DNA from: Pseudocoprococcus catus
Lineage (GTDB): Bacteria > Bacillota > Clostridia > Lachnospirales > Lachnospiraceae
DNA length: 26,172 bases
NCBI RefSeq assembly: GCF_902381825.1
Contig: NZ_LR698973.1
Span: 2,681,175-2,707,346 of the forward strand
Direction of reading: 5' to 3'
Numbering within the stretch: position 1 is the stretch's first letter; each line of letters opens with the position of its first letter. Position numbers and translations under genes: made by a program. Positions 1-6,941 of the stretch are shown one piece after another. The notes below the pieces were generated by a model. It had not been told where the DNA came from and did not search any database. It saw only the letters and a program-made list of their open reading frames with translations.

Positions 1-4
1 CTGA

Positions 5-181
5 ACAGAATTAAGTACGTTAGTATTTGAAAAGCTCGAACAATCGATTATTAATCGATGTGCAAAGCTGGTAAATAATGGTTTGTTAATTCCAATCATT
101 GTAAAGACACGAGTCCGATCTTATCGGTTAAGTGATTTTTCAAAGACAAATGAGAAAAAGATTTTGAAAAAAATATCGTAA
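5..181 (+). pseudogene. C-terminal remnant of an unidentified, possibly winged-helix protein
   Basis: Frame 2 is open for 58 codons between a TGA at 2-4 and a TAA at 179-181, with no start codon or ribosome binding site that would make it a gene. The reading includes INRCAKLVNNGLLIPIIV followed by a basic turn and SYRLSDF. That is the look of a C-terminal winged helix, as at the end of some Fic-family or AlbA-like regulators: helix, 'LV..GLL', beta wing, then 'YRL'. The rest of the gene would lie upstream of the window or is lost. The family call is a guess from pattern; chance openness in AT-rich DNA is possible. Confidence 0.3.
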
Positions 182-353
182 TAAAATTCAAGTTTGCAGG
201 GACGACAAGCGGTTCAGTATGATATTTAATTAAATATTGCAATGATAAGATGGATTAATTCTTCGATTTACATATTTTTTAAGGTGTTCCGGCATGGTAT
301 TATGGTACTTATAAAGAACCCATTATATCTGTTGGAGAGAGCGGTGAAAAGTT
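182..353 (+). other. AT-rich non-coding stretch before the LURP-like gene
   Basis: I see no convincing gene here. It holds one copy of a 24-nt imperfect repeat (193-216) whose partner lies at 2481-2504, and the ribosome binding site GGAGAGAG (334-341) that serves the gene starting at 354. Confidence 0.4.
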
Positions 354-824
354 ATGAAGCTATTATTTAAACAAAGGTTGTTTTCATGGTTTGACAGCTA
401 TGATATCTATGATGAAGCAGGAAACACTGTTTATGTAGTAAAAGGTCAGTTGTCCTGGGGACATAAACTTGTAATTTATGATGCCTATGGAAATGAAGTA
501 GGAATGGTTGTTCAGAAAGTACTTACTTTTCTTCCTAAATTCGAAATTTATAAAAACGGCAGTTATATCGGATGCCTGAGCAAAGAATTCTCATTTCTGA
601 CGCCACATTATAATATTGATTACAATGGATGGCATATTGATGGAACCATTATGGAATGGGACTATAGCATTCTTGATCGAAGCGGTTATTCAATTGCACG
701 GGTTAGTAAAGAACTATTTCATATGACGGATACATATGTTATTGATGTGCAGGATCCAGGAAATGCATTGGATGCGCTGATGTTTGTACTGGCAATCGAT
801 GCAGAAAAATGTTCCAGAAATTAA
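354..824 (+). CDS. LURP-one-related (tubby C-terminal-like) family protein
   Basis: This 156-residue protein begins MKLLFKQRLFSWFDSYDIYD and is built of short beta strands with the recurring pattern 'Y.IYDE.GN.VY.VKGQLSWGHKLVIYD..GNEV'. That pattern is typical of LURP-one-related proteins, which share the tubby C-terminal beta-barrel fold. Bacterial members have no settled biochemical role; the fold suggests a lipid- or membrane-associated scaffold (inference). There is no signal peptide or membrane helix, so it is probably cytoplasmic or peripheral. Its length fits the family (about 150-165 residues), so it appears complete. The ATG start is 12 nt after a GGAGAG motif. A small ORF follows on the same strand 40 nt downstream. 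Confidence 0.75.
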   Translation: MKLLFKQRLFSWFDSYDIYDEAGNTVYVVKGQLSWGHKLVIYDAYGNEVGMVVQKVLTFLPKFEIYKNGSYIGCLSKEFSFLTPHYNIDYNGWHIDGTIMEWDYSILDRSGYSIARVSKELFHMTDTYVIDVQDPGNALDALMFVLAIDAEKCSRN

Positions 825-864
825 ATAGTTGATCTTGTTACTTTAATTATTCGGAGGATGAAGC

Positions 865-975
865 ATGGGATTATTCAAAAAGAAAATCGTGAAAAAAACA
901 TATGACCGAGAACATATGAAACCAGTTATTCGTGCAAGCATTTGTACCGGGGAAGAAGTTGAAAAAGAATATTAG
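865..975 (+). CDS. 36-residue ORF, probably an internally deleted small clostridial protein
   Basis: An ATG at 865 lies 7 nt after a strong GGAGG (853-857) and opens 36 codons. The N-terminal part (basic GLFKKKIVKKTYD, then KPVIRASICTGE) resembles a small conserved clostridial protein of about 70 residues that continues past 'ICTGEQVAGF' and ends in an acidic '..EKEY'. Here 'ICTGE' is followed directly by 'EVEKEY' and stop, as if the middle had been removed in frame. The resemblance is from memory and was not searched. The good ribosome binding site argues that the peptide is still made. The function is unknown. Confidence 0.5.
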   Translation: MGLFKKKIVKKTYDREHMKPVIRASICTGEEVEKEY

Positions 976-1050
976 ACATCTTCTGGGTCGTGGATGAACG
1001 CCAGGTATTCGTCTGTAAGCTTATAGGGAAAAAGGAGTTATTTTATAAAG

Positions 1051-1740
1051 GTGATGAAAATTACTTACATTAACCACAGTGGATTTTTAATTGAAACTAA
1101 AGATTGCTACTATATTTTTGACTATTATAAGGGTGAATTACCACTTCTTGACAAGAAAAAAGAAGTAATTGTTTTTTGCAGTCATTTTCATAAGGATCAT
1201 TTTAATCCTGTGATTTTTGAGATCCTTGATGATATGAGCATGACATATCAGGCAATTTTGGCGAAAGATATACGCAAAAGAAAACATTTGTCAGATATGA
1301 AGATCACATATGTTTATCATGATCAGACTTATAATCTGGATAATGGCACCCAAGTCGATACATTGCTATCTAACGATAGTGGTGTAGCATTTATTGTCAA
1401 AACAAAGGAAGGCACCATTTATCATGCCGGTGACTTAAATGACTGGTATTGGGATGGTGAGCCAAAAGCTGATAACCAGAGACTTACTTCAGCATATCGT
1501 GCGGAGATCAGGAAAATCAAGGGCATGCATTTTGACGCTGCATTTGTTCCCTTAGATCCGAGACAGGGAGATCACTATGCCGATGGGATCCTGTATTTCC
1601 TTAAAAATGTAGATTGCAATGTCATTTTTTCAATGCATTACTGGAATGATGCCAATGTAATTAAGCGGTTTATTACGGAATATCCGCAATATAAATCACG
1701 TATTAAAAACACAGAATGTGCAAAAGGAGAAGAATTATGA
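1051..1740 (+). CDS. MBL-fold metallo-hydrolase (UlaG-like)
   Basis: This is a metallo-beta-lactamase-fold hydrolase of about 228 residues. The metal-binding signature HxHxDH appears as SHFHKDHF near residues 43-50. A further ligand region, YHAGDLNDWYW (near 125-135), matches the 'GD' aspartate of the fold, and a C-terminal MHYWND supplies a late histidine. It therefore likely binds two Zn or similar ions and hydrolyses a phosphodiester, lactone or similar bond; the substrate cannot be read from the sequence. The start is GTG at 1051 or the adjacent ATG at 1054; AAAGGAG at 1030-1036 is rather far upstream. The stop overlaps the next gene's ATG (ATGA), so the two are translationally coupled. 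The protein is cytoplasmic. Confidence 0.82.
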   Translation: MMKITYINHSGFLIETKDCYYIFDYYKGELPLLDKKKEVIVFCSHFHKDHFNPVIFEILDDMSMTYQAILAKDIRKRKHLSDMKITYVYHDQTYNLDNGTQVDTLLSNDSGVAFIVKTKEGTIYHAGDLNDWYWDGEPKADNQRLTSAYRAEIRKIKGMHFDAAFVPLDPRQGDHYADGILYFLKNVDCNVIFSMHYWNDANVIKRFITEYPQYKSRIKNTECAKGEEL

Positions 1741-2093
1741 AGTTTAAGATGATTCACGAAAACTACAATGTATCAGACCTGGACCGATCTATTAAATTTT
1801 ACAACGAGGCCCTTGATCTGCACGAAGTGAGAAGAAAGACTACCGATGATTTTATCATTGTGTATTTGAGCAATGATGTAAGTGATTTTGAGTTGGAACT
1901 TACCTGGCTTAAAGATCATCCACAGCCATATAATCTGGGTGAATGCGAATTCCACCTGGCATTCCAGGCAGAGGATTACGAGACAGCGCATAAGAAGCAT
2001 GAAGAGATGGGATGCATTTGTTTCGAAAATGAAGCAATGGGAATCTATTTCATTGTAGATCCAGATGGATACTGGCTTGAGATACTGCCGTAA
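1737..2093 (+). CDS. VOC-family (glyoxalase I-like) protein
   Basis: This 118-residue protein has the vicinal oxygen chelate pattern. It starts '[20 protein letters not shown]', has a central histidine in 'CEFHLAF', and ends with '..[15 protein letters not shown]'. The histidine and glutamate positions fit the metal ligands of glyoxalase I (lactoylglutathione lyase), which detoxifies methylglyoxal adducts. Many clostridial members have other small-molecule roles, so the substrate is uncertain. I chose the ATG at 1737 rather than an upstream in-frame start at 1716 because AAAGGAG (1722-1728) sits 8 nt before it and family members begin here. It overlaps the MBL gene by 4 nt. The pair may act together on a reactive metabolite (inference: in the glyoxalase system an MBL enzyme follows a VOC enzyme). 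Confidence 0.85.
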   Translation: MKFKMIHENYNVSDLDRSIKFYNEALDLHEVRRKTTDDFIIVYLSNDVSDFELELTWLKDHPQPYNLGECEFHLAFQAEDYETAHKKHEEMGCICFENEAMGIYFIVDPDGYWLEILP

Positions 2094-2095
2094 AG

Positions 2096-2476
2096 CTAGA
2101 GTATATTGGGAATTTTAAATGTTTAGATGTATGTGAAATACATATAGGCGATAATGTGATGATTGGTCCAAATGTTACATTGGCAACTCCTATGCATCCA
2201 TTATTACCTGAAGAACGCAATATCAGGATGAGAGAAGATGGCAGTTTTTATAATCTTGAATATGCGAAACCAATAACTATAAAAGATAATTGCTGGCTGG
2301 CATCTAATGTGGTTGTTTGTGGTGGTGTCACCATAGGAGAAGGGTGTGTAATTGGTGCAGGGAGTGTTGTAACAAAAGATATTACGCCGTATAGTTTGGC
2401 AGTTGGAAATCCATGCCGGGTCATTCGAAAAATAACTGAGAAAGATCATATGCCAGATGGAATTGAAAAGAATTGA
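2096..2476 (+). pseudogene. 5'-truncated sugar (maltose-type) O-acetyltransferase
   Basis: The frame holds the C-terminal two-thirds of a left-handed beta-helix acetyltransferase of the maltose/galactoside O-acetyltransferase family. Visible are hexapeptide turns ([40 protein letters not shown]) and the family tail '[12 protein letters not shown]', including the histidine of 'ATPMHPL'. Family members are about 185-200 residues. Here only about 107-125 remain, beginning three bases after the VOC stop and without a ribosome binding site. A possible GTG start at 2156 would lack the acceptor-binding N-terminus. The piece '[17 protein letters not shown]' at the edge looks like a compressed version of the usual 'NF.ANYN..ILDVC..' segment, suggesting deletion. 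It was probably left when recombination joined it to the VOC gene. Confidence 0.7.
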
Positions 2477-2538
2477 AAAATTTGCAGAGATGACAAGAGG
2501 TTCATTTTAGTAAAAAAAATAAAATAATCACAATTAAT

Positions 2539-2577
2539 AACGCCGATGCAGGATTTTTATAATCCTATACCGGCGTT
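2539..2577. terminator. Strong hairpin, probable bidirectional terminator
   Basis: AACGCCG (2539-2545) pairs with CGGCGTT (2571-2577), and inside it AGGATT (2550-2555) pairs with AATCCT (2561-2566). An A-rich run lies on the left and TGTTGTTT on the right, so it could end transcription arriving from either side. It lies between the acetyltransferase remnant and the mobilization-gene remnant. Confidence 0.6.
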
Positions 2578-2583
2578 TGTTGT

Positions 2584-2655
2584 TTACGTGAGAATGTACT
2601 GCTCATCATCGCTGAGATAAAATTGCACTGGATTGGTGCGGTTTCTGTTTGCCAT
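2584..2655 (-). pseudogene. N-terminal stub of a MobC-type plasmid mobilization protein
   Basis: On the minus strand an ATG at 2655 follows GGAAGG by about 10 nt and opens 23 codons, beginning MANRNRTNPVQFYLSDDEQ. This is the characteristic start of MobC-like relaxosome accessory proteins of clostridial integrative elements, normally about 110-120 residues and continuing into a ribbon-helix-helix-like DNA-binding part. A TAA follows after 'YILT', so only the head survives. It shows that an integrative or mobilizable element once touched this spot. No relaxase, integrase or att repeat is visible nearby. Confidence 0.6.
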
Positions 2656-2764
2656 TGAGTCACGTCCTTCCTAAAAAATGGAAATTTAACCATACAGACG
2701 ATAGGAAAGTGTGTGGGATTTCGCCTGTGTCATGACACAGGCAGTGCTTGCTATTCTTGATTAG

Positions 2765-3202
2765 TTAAAGGTTTTTAACTTTCCCGATTTTAAAATAATA
2801 CCGATCAATAATATCCTGCAATGTAATGGATTTCATTTTTTCATCTATCATATTTTGAATTTCATGATAGAAGTCCCCAATAGCGAATTGAATGTTGATA
2901 CCGATTCCACAATTCGGATTGGTATCTGTGTCCAGGTGAAGCAGTGGCTTATCGCCCTCTACGGCTCGGTAGATGTCATACATATTGATTTTATCTGCCG
3001 ATTTTGCAAGAGCGGCATTCGCATGACCTTGTGTGTTGACAACAATGCCTGCATTTTTCAGGGTTGCCATAAGCTGTCTGACATAAGCCGGGTTTGTCTT
3101 GATACTTTCTGCAATTTTTGTGCTGGAGAGTTGTTCGTCATCTCCAAGAGCAATAAATATAAGAATATGAATGGTGTCACTAAGCTTTGTGGAATATTTC
3201 AT
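2765..3202 (-). CDS. Rrf2-family transcriptional regulator
   Basis: This is a 145-residue Rrf2-type winged-helix repressor. The N-terminal helix-turn-helix reads 'LSDTIHILIFIALG...LSSTKIAESIKTNPAYVRQLMATLKNAGIV', and the dimerisation helix is near the C-terminus (FYHEIQNMIDEKMKSITLQDIIDRYY). IscR and NsrR relatives carry three cysteines for an FeS cluster. Here only one is present, in 'NPNCGIG', so FeS sensing is unlikely and a redox-active single thiol is possible, as in YwnA/HypR-like members (inference). The start is ATG at 3202 with GAGGTG close upstream. It is divergent from the sirtuin cluster, with overlapping promoters between, so it probably controls both itself and that cluster. Confidence 0.88.
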   Translation of the reverse strand: MKYSTKLSDTIHILIFIALGDDEQLSSTKIAESIKTNPAYVRQLMATLKNAGIVVNTQGHANAALAKSADKINMYDIYRAVEGDKPLLHLDTDTNPNCGIGINIQFAIGDFYHEIQNMIDEKMKSITLQDIIDRYYFKIGKVKNL

Positions 3203-3224
3203 TTGTCACCTCGAATTTTTCTTC

Positions 3225-3274
3225 TTGCAATTTTTAAACTTACATGATAATATGTTTTTAACGCTTGATGTAAA
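3225..3274. promoter_or_regulatory. Overlapping divergent promoters with a possible operator
   Basis: Plus strand: TTGCAA (3225-3230), 17-nt spacer, TAATAT (3248-3253). Minus strand: TTTACA (3274-3269), 16-nt spacer, TATTAT (3252-3247). The two -10 boxes coincide, and over them lies a small dyad, ACAT-N6-ATGT (3242-3255). A repressor bound here would shut both directions; the adjacent Rrf2 protein is the obvious candidate (inference). Confidence 0.5.
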
Positions 3275-3321
3275 TTTAATTTTAACAAGTAAAAAAATAA
3301 AAGTCAAGCGAAATAAAAAGT

Positions 3322-3711
3322 GTGGAATCTGATATAAAAAAGCTTCTGCCAAGATGTAATGAGTGCGGGAGAATTATGGTTCCCTGGGTAAGGGATGATA
3401 CATTTTTGGAGGGGAAAGACTGGAGGGAAGGTGTAAGGCGATATGAGGATTTCCTAAAAAAATATCTCATGAATGGAACAGATAAGAATGTTGTACTGCT
3501 GGAGCTGGGGGTTGGTGAGATGACACCCAGTATTATTAAACTTCCTTTTTGGGAAATGACATACAAAAATGAAAAGGTGTTTTATGCCTGTCTGAATCAG
3601 AAGAAATCCTCAGCTCCAGAGCATATAAAAGACAAAGGCATTTATATAGCAGGAGATTTGGCAGAAACCCTGCGGGATTTAAAAGAAAACATAGCGGGAA
3701 AGGAAATGTGA
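3322..3711 (+). pseudogene. Headless class M-type sirtuin (C-terminal half only)
   Basis: These 129 codons match the C-terminal half of the two complete sirtuins downstream. They begin 'LLPRCNECGRIMVPWVRDDTF', covering the second zinc CxxC, then the shared 'RYEDFL', 'LLELGVGEMTPSIIKLPFWEMT' and a final 'GDLAETLRDLKE'. The Rossmann N-terminus with the NAD-binding GAGxS segment is missing; an in-frame TAA sits at 3298-3300 and the only start is a GTG at 3322 without a proper ribosome binding site. It directly follows the promoter region, so the front half was most likely deleted, leaving the promoter joined to this tail. Its stop overlaps the next gene. It may still be translated, but it could not be a complete deacylase or ADP-ribosyltransferase. 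Confidence 0.72.
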
Positions 3712-4553
3712 TGAAGATGAATGTATATCAAGAGATAAGTCAAATCATCAAAGAAGCAGATGGTATTTTGATTGGAGCCAGTAATGGTTTGTCTATCGCA
3801 GAGGGATATAATATTTTTGCAGATGACGCATGGTTTCAGGAAAATATGGGAGATTTCAGAGAAAAATACGGACTGCGTTGTGTTTTACACGGATTTTCAG
3901 TGCCAATGAATGTAGAAGAAAAGTGGGCGTTTGTAAGCAGACTTGTTAAGGCAAAAGCTATGCAGGATGAGCCGAGTGAGATTATGAAAAACATCTATGC
4001 ACTAGTAAAGGATAAAGAATATTTCGTAGTAACTTCCAATGCGGAGGATCATTTTGTGCCGGCAGGTTTTGAGGCAGACCGTGTTTTTGAAATGGAAGGG
4101 AAATTAACCCAGATGCGGTGCAAGAACAGATGTCATGACGAGGTCTATCCTAATCAAAAAGCAGTTCTCGCCATGACAGAAGAGGAGGTAAACGGAAGAG
4201 TACCCAAAGAGTTACTGCCGAAATGTCCAAAATGCGGTGGAGATATGGAAGTAAATTGGGGTGAGATGTCCTCGTTTACAGAAACGAAAAATTGGAAGGA
4301 AAAGGCTGCCCGCTATCAAGAATTCATTCAGAATTTACATGGAAAGAAGCTGGTAGTTCTGGAATTTGGCATTGGTTGGAGAAATCAGATGATTAAAGCT
4401 CCTTTGATGCAGCTTGCAGCAGTAGAACCACAGGCAAGATATATCACATTTAACAAGGGCGAAATTTACATTCCAGAGGAAATCAAAGAAAAATCCATCG
4501 GTGTGGATGGTGATCTTACGGTAGCGTTAAAGGAAATCAGAAAGGAAATCTAA
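3711..4553 (+). CDS. Class M-like sirtuin homologue (Sir2 family), 280 residues
   Basis: This Sir2-fold NAD-dependent protein resembles the microbial class M sirtuins (SirTM), which work as protein ADP-ribosyltransferases. Visible features are the NAD-binding GASNGLS (22-28), 'MGDFREKYGL' (46-55), which corresponds to the SirTM 'DFxxKYG' segment, 'TSNAED' (108-113), and a zinc site made of C137, C141, C172 and C175. 'LEFGIG' and the terminal 'GDLTVALKEI' complete the fold. In SirTM an Asn and a Gln take the place of the usual catalytic pair. Here the Asn (N110) is kept, but the Gln position reads Glu (E129), so activity may be altered. I prefer ATG 3711 (AAAGG 7 nt before it). It overlaps the headless copy upstream and lies 5 nt before the cysteine-rich gene, so it is in an operon. 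The macrodomain and GcvH-like partners usual for SirTM are absent. Confidence 0.75.
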   Translation: MKMNVYQEISQIIKEADGILIGASNGLSIAEGYNIFADDAWFQENMGDFREKYGLRCVLHGFSVPMNVEEKWAFVSRLVKAKAMQDEPSEIMKNIYALVKDKEYFVVTSNAEDHFVPAGFEADRVFEMEGKLTQMRCKNRCHDEVYPNQKAVLAMTEEEVNGRVPKELLPKCPKCGGDMEVNWGEMSSFTETKNWKEKAARYQEFIQNLHGKKLVVLEFGIGWRNQMIKAPLMQLAAVEPQARYITFNKGEIYIPEEIKEKSIGVDGDLTVALKEIRKEI

Positions 4554-4558
4554 GGAGA

Positions 4559-4954
4559 ATGACAAGAGAAGAAAAAGCAGTATATTACAAACATAATGGA
4601 TTTAATTGCTGTCAGTCGGTTATCAAGGCAATGCTTGATTTATCAGATTCTGATAAGGAAATACTGACGAATGCTGCATCCGGATTTGCGGTAGGTATGG
4701 GAGGTATGGAAGCAACTTGTGGTGCATTGATTGGAGCAACCATGATGGCGGGAATTGTAAAGCCGGGGAAGAAAAGTGCGATAACGGCACGGGAGATATT
4801 AAACAAATTTCAGGAATATTCAGGTGCAACCATATGTAAAGACCTAAAGGGAAAGGATACAGGTGTTGTACTCTGTGAATGTGATGATTGCATTCGCAAT
4901 GCAATACGGGCTTTTGACGAGGTGTTGCCAATGGAATCAGAAAAGGAAGGATAG
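4559..4954 (+). CDS. C_GCAxxG_C_C family protein
   Basis: This is a 131-residue protein of the family named for its spaced cysteines. It begins MTREEKAVYYKHNGFNCCQSV, has the core 'ATCGALIGATMMAG', then 'TICKDLKG', and a C-terminal 'LCECDDCI'. The cysteine spacing suggests binding of a metal or FeS cluster, or thiol redox work; no activity is established for the family. There is no signal peptide and it is probably cytoplasmic. It starts 5 nt after the sirtuin stop, and GGAG lies almost against the ATG, so translation probably depends on coupling or on AAAGGA at 4541-4546. It is placed between two sirtuin homologues and is probably co-regulated by the Rrf2 protein. Confidence 0.85.
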   Translation: MTREEKAVYYKHNGFNCCQSVIKAMLDLSDSDKEILTNAASGFAVGMGGMEATCGALIGATMMAGIVKPGKKSAITAREILNKFQEYSGATICKDLKGKDTGVVLCECDDCIRNAIRAFDEVLPMESEKEG

Positions 4955-4998
4955 ATTAAGTAAGGAGGTTAAAGATATTACAGTTGTGAGATAGGAGA

Positions 4999-5985
4999 AT
5001 GAAAAAAATGAGCTGTTATGAAAATTTGGTAATGAAAACACAAATGAACTATTCCAGGCACTATAGTACCTATGCATCCGGCGGTACTGCTGTAGTGTTG
5101 AGCAAACAAAAACCACTTCCTTATGAGGAACAGATTCAGGAATTTGTTCGCAGAGTGCAGGAGGCAGAGTGTATCATAGTAGGCGGAGCATCCGGTTTAT
5201 CAGCGGCTGGAGGTGGTGACTTTTATTATGGTGATACCCCTTCTTTTCGTGAGCATTTTGGAAAATTTGCAGATAAGTATGGATTCAAAGGTGCTTTTAG
5301 CGGAATGATGCATCGGTTTTCTACAAGAAATGAACACTGGGGATATGTGGCAACCTTTTTAGATACTACACAAAATGCCCCTATCAGAGAGCCATATCTG
5401 GATTTGGATAGAATCTTGCAGGGAAAGGATTTTCATATCTTAACGACTAATCAGGACACACAGTTTGTAAAGATTTATCCGGAAGAAAAGGTCAGTGAGA
5501 TTCAGGGAGATCATCGTTTCTTCCAGTGTTCCCAGTGTTGTCAGGATGAAACATGGGATGCCGTACAACCTGTGGCAGATATGATTGCGGCTATGGGAGA
5601 GGGAACAATGGTGCCGGATGAACTGATTCCTCGTTGCCCTCATTGTGGTGCGGAAATGTTTCCGTGGGTAAGAGGATATGGGAATTTTCTGCAAGGGAAA
5701 AAATACGAAGAAGAATATGAGAAAATCTCAAAATACATTCAAAAGAACAAAGATAGAAAAATTCTCTTGATAGAACTTGGAGTAGGGCGCATGACACCGA
5801 TGTTTATACAGGAACCGTTTTGGGAACTGACAAACAGTTTGAAAGATGCATATTATATCTCCGTAAATTCAGAATATCAGTTTTTGCCGGAATTCATTGA
5901 AGATAAGGGAATTGCTATTTTGGGAGATATAGGAACAGTGTTAAAAGATTTGCAGAAAGCAAAAGAGGAAAGTGCATTTGTATAG
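4999..5985 (+). CDS. Class M-like sirtuin homologue (Sir2 family), 328 residues
   Basis: This is the second complete sirtuin of the set, with an N-terminal extension of about 45 residues rich in Tyr, Ser and Lys. The NAD-binding segment is GGASGLS (62-68), 'FADKYGFKGAFSG' (90-102) matches the class M 'DFxxKYGFxDMYSG', and 'LTTNQDTQF' carries N151. 'IQGDHRFFQC' carries Q169, the Gln that replaces the catalytic His in SirTM. The zinc site is C177, C180 or C181, C213 and C216. Both residues important in SirTM are kept, so ADP-ribosyltransferase-type chemistry is more likely here than in the 280-residue copy (inference from memory of SirTM work). GGAG at 4994-4997 is too near ATG 4999, and ATG 5008 (spacing 10) is equally possible. 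A terminator follows at 6041. Confidence 0.77.
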   Translation: MKKMSCYENLVMKTQMNYSRHYSTYASGGTAVVLSKQKPLPYEEQIQEFVRRVQEAECIIVGGASGLSAAGGGDFYYGDTPSFREHFGKFADKYGFKGAFSGMMHRFSTRNEHWGYVATFLDTTQNAPIREPYLDLDRILQGKDFHILTTNQDTQFVKIYPEEKVSEIQGDHRFFQCSQCCQDETWDAVQPVADMIAAMGEGTMVPDELIPRCPHCGAEMFPWVRGYGNFLQGKKYEEEYEKISKYIQKNKDRKILLIELGVGRMTPMFIQEPFWELTNSLKDAYYISVNSEYQFLPEFIEDKGIAILGDIGTVLKDLQKAKEESAFV

Positions 5986-6040
5986 GATACTTGTTCTTGA
6001 TATTCCACTTGATGGAGAAACATTAGAATATTGATTGATA

Positions 6041-6077
6041 CAAAACTGCACTCAGGGATATTGTGGGTGCAGTTTTG
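6041..6077 (+). terminator. Intrinsic terminator after the sirtuin cluster
   Basis: CAAAACTGCAC (6041-6051) pairs perfectly with GTGCAGTTTTG (6067-6077), giving an 11-bp stem with an A-rich 5' arm and a TTTT-containing 3' arm. This is typical of a bidirectional rho-independent terminator. It lies 56 nt after the last sirtuin stop. Confidence 0.75.
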
Positions 6078-6348
6078 CATTAAAATTATTGATTACGATA
6101 CAGTTTCTGATATGCAGTAGGTAATATCTGAAATATATCTTGGAAAGCCGATGTAAATTTACTTTGGCTTTTTTTGGAACAGTAGGAATGAAAATATAAA
6201 GAGAAAGAAGGGTAAGCTGTCTGTGTATCAGGCAGCTTATATATCAATGTCGATCTATTCACCGCTCTATATAACGAAACGCTCAGAGGCTGTTTTACAG
6301 TGGGGGAAAAGAAAAAATAAAAATTTTTTTACATTAACGTGAAAAATA
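6078..6348 (+). other. Non-coding stretch with two small hairpins
   Basis: I see no gene. AAAGCC (6144-6149) pairs with GGCTTT (6166-6171) and is followed by a T run, a weak terminator with the palindrome GTAAATTTAC in its loop. A second hairpin has arms 6213-6223 and 6229-6239 (TAAGCTG/CAGCTTA plus inner pairs) and lacks a T run. Confidence 0.4.
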
Positions 6349-6376
6349 TAGACGTGAAAAAATAAAATGCTATAAT
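6349..6376 (+). promoter_or_regulatory. Sigma-A-type promoter with extended -10
   Basis: TAGACG (6349-6354), a 16-nt spacer, and TATAAT (6371-6376) preceded by TGC, which forms the extended -10 TGnTATAAT. It points toward the broken histidine-kinase remnant, so it is probably the original promoter of that lost gene. Confidence 0.5.
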
Positions 6377-6529
6377 TAAAAGAATTGAGACAAAGTTAAC
6401 TACAATCAGAGAAGAAAATGATGCACAGTTGGCTCTGACACCATATTATTATTATACTGCTTCTATTTACAAAGGAGAATGCACCAGCAGCCGGGTCGGT
6501 CTGATGACAGCGAAGAATTCAGACACCCC

Positions 6530-6941
6530 ATGTTTGCCATAATTTTCATTCTTTCAAGTTTTGTTTTTGTAAAGCTTCTGTTGAATAGGATGAATACATA
6601 TATTTGCTGGATTATTCTACAGTATTTCCAGATTCAGTATTGCAAATCAAAAAGTTAAATTTGAAAAAAGAAACAATGAGCTTCAGGCAATGGTTATAAG
6701 CGAAATGGAAGAAGCTAATAAAAATCTGAAAAAGGCTAAGAACATTGCTATTGAGGCTCTACAGACCGCTGAAAATGCAAATAAGGCAAAAACAGATTTT
6801 TTATCCAATATGTCGCATGATATTCGCACACCTATGAACGCAATCATTGGTATTATATCATTAATCAGACATAATGCCGGCGACAAAGAAAAAGTTATAG
6901 AGTATGCAGATAAAATAGCTATTTCTTCTCAGCATCTATGA
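6530..6941 (+). pseudogene. Frameshifted fragment of a sensor histidine kinase
   Basis: A membrane helix (about MFAIIFILSSFVFVKLLL, frame starting 6530) is followed, after a frame change near 6590, by '[20 protein letters not shown]', a coiled coil and a HisKA domain. The H-box is '[20 protein letters not shown]' near 6790-6850. This is the hallmark of the hybrid kinases common in Lachnospiraceae, which are normally over 700 residues. The frame ends at 6941, exactly where a foreign GNAT tail begins, so the ATPase and receiver domains are gone, and most of the extracellular sensor is also missing. It cannot signal as a kinase. Confidence 0.75.

Noticed and set aside
966..1074. Open frame with protein-like reading 'ILDIFWVVDERQVFVCKLIG' after the small ORF
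   Set aside because: It has no start or ribosome binding site, overlaps the start of the MBL gene in another frame, and I recognise no family; too short to support.
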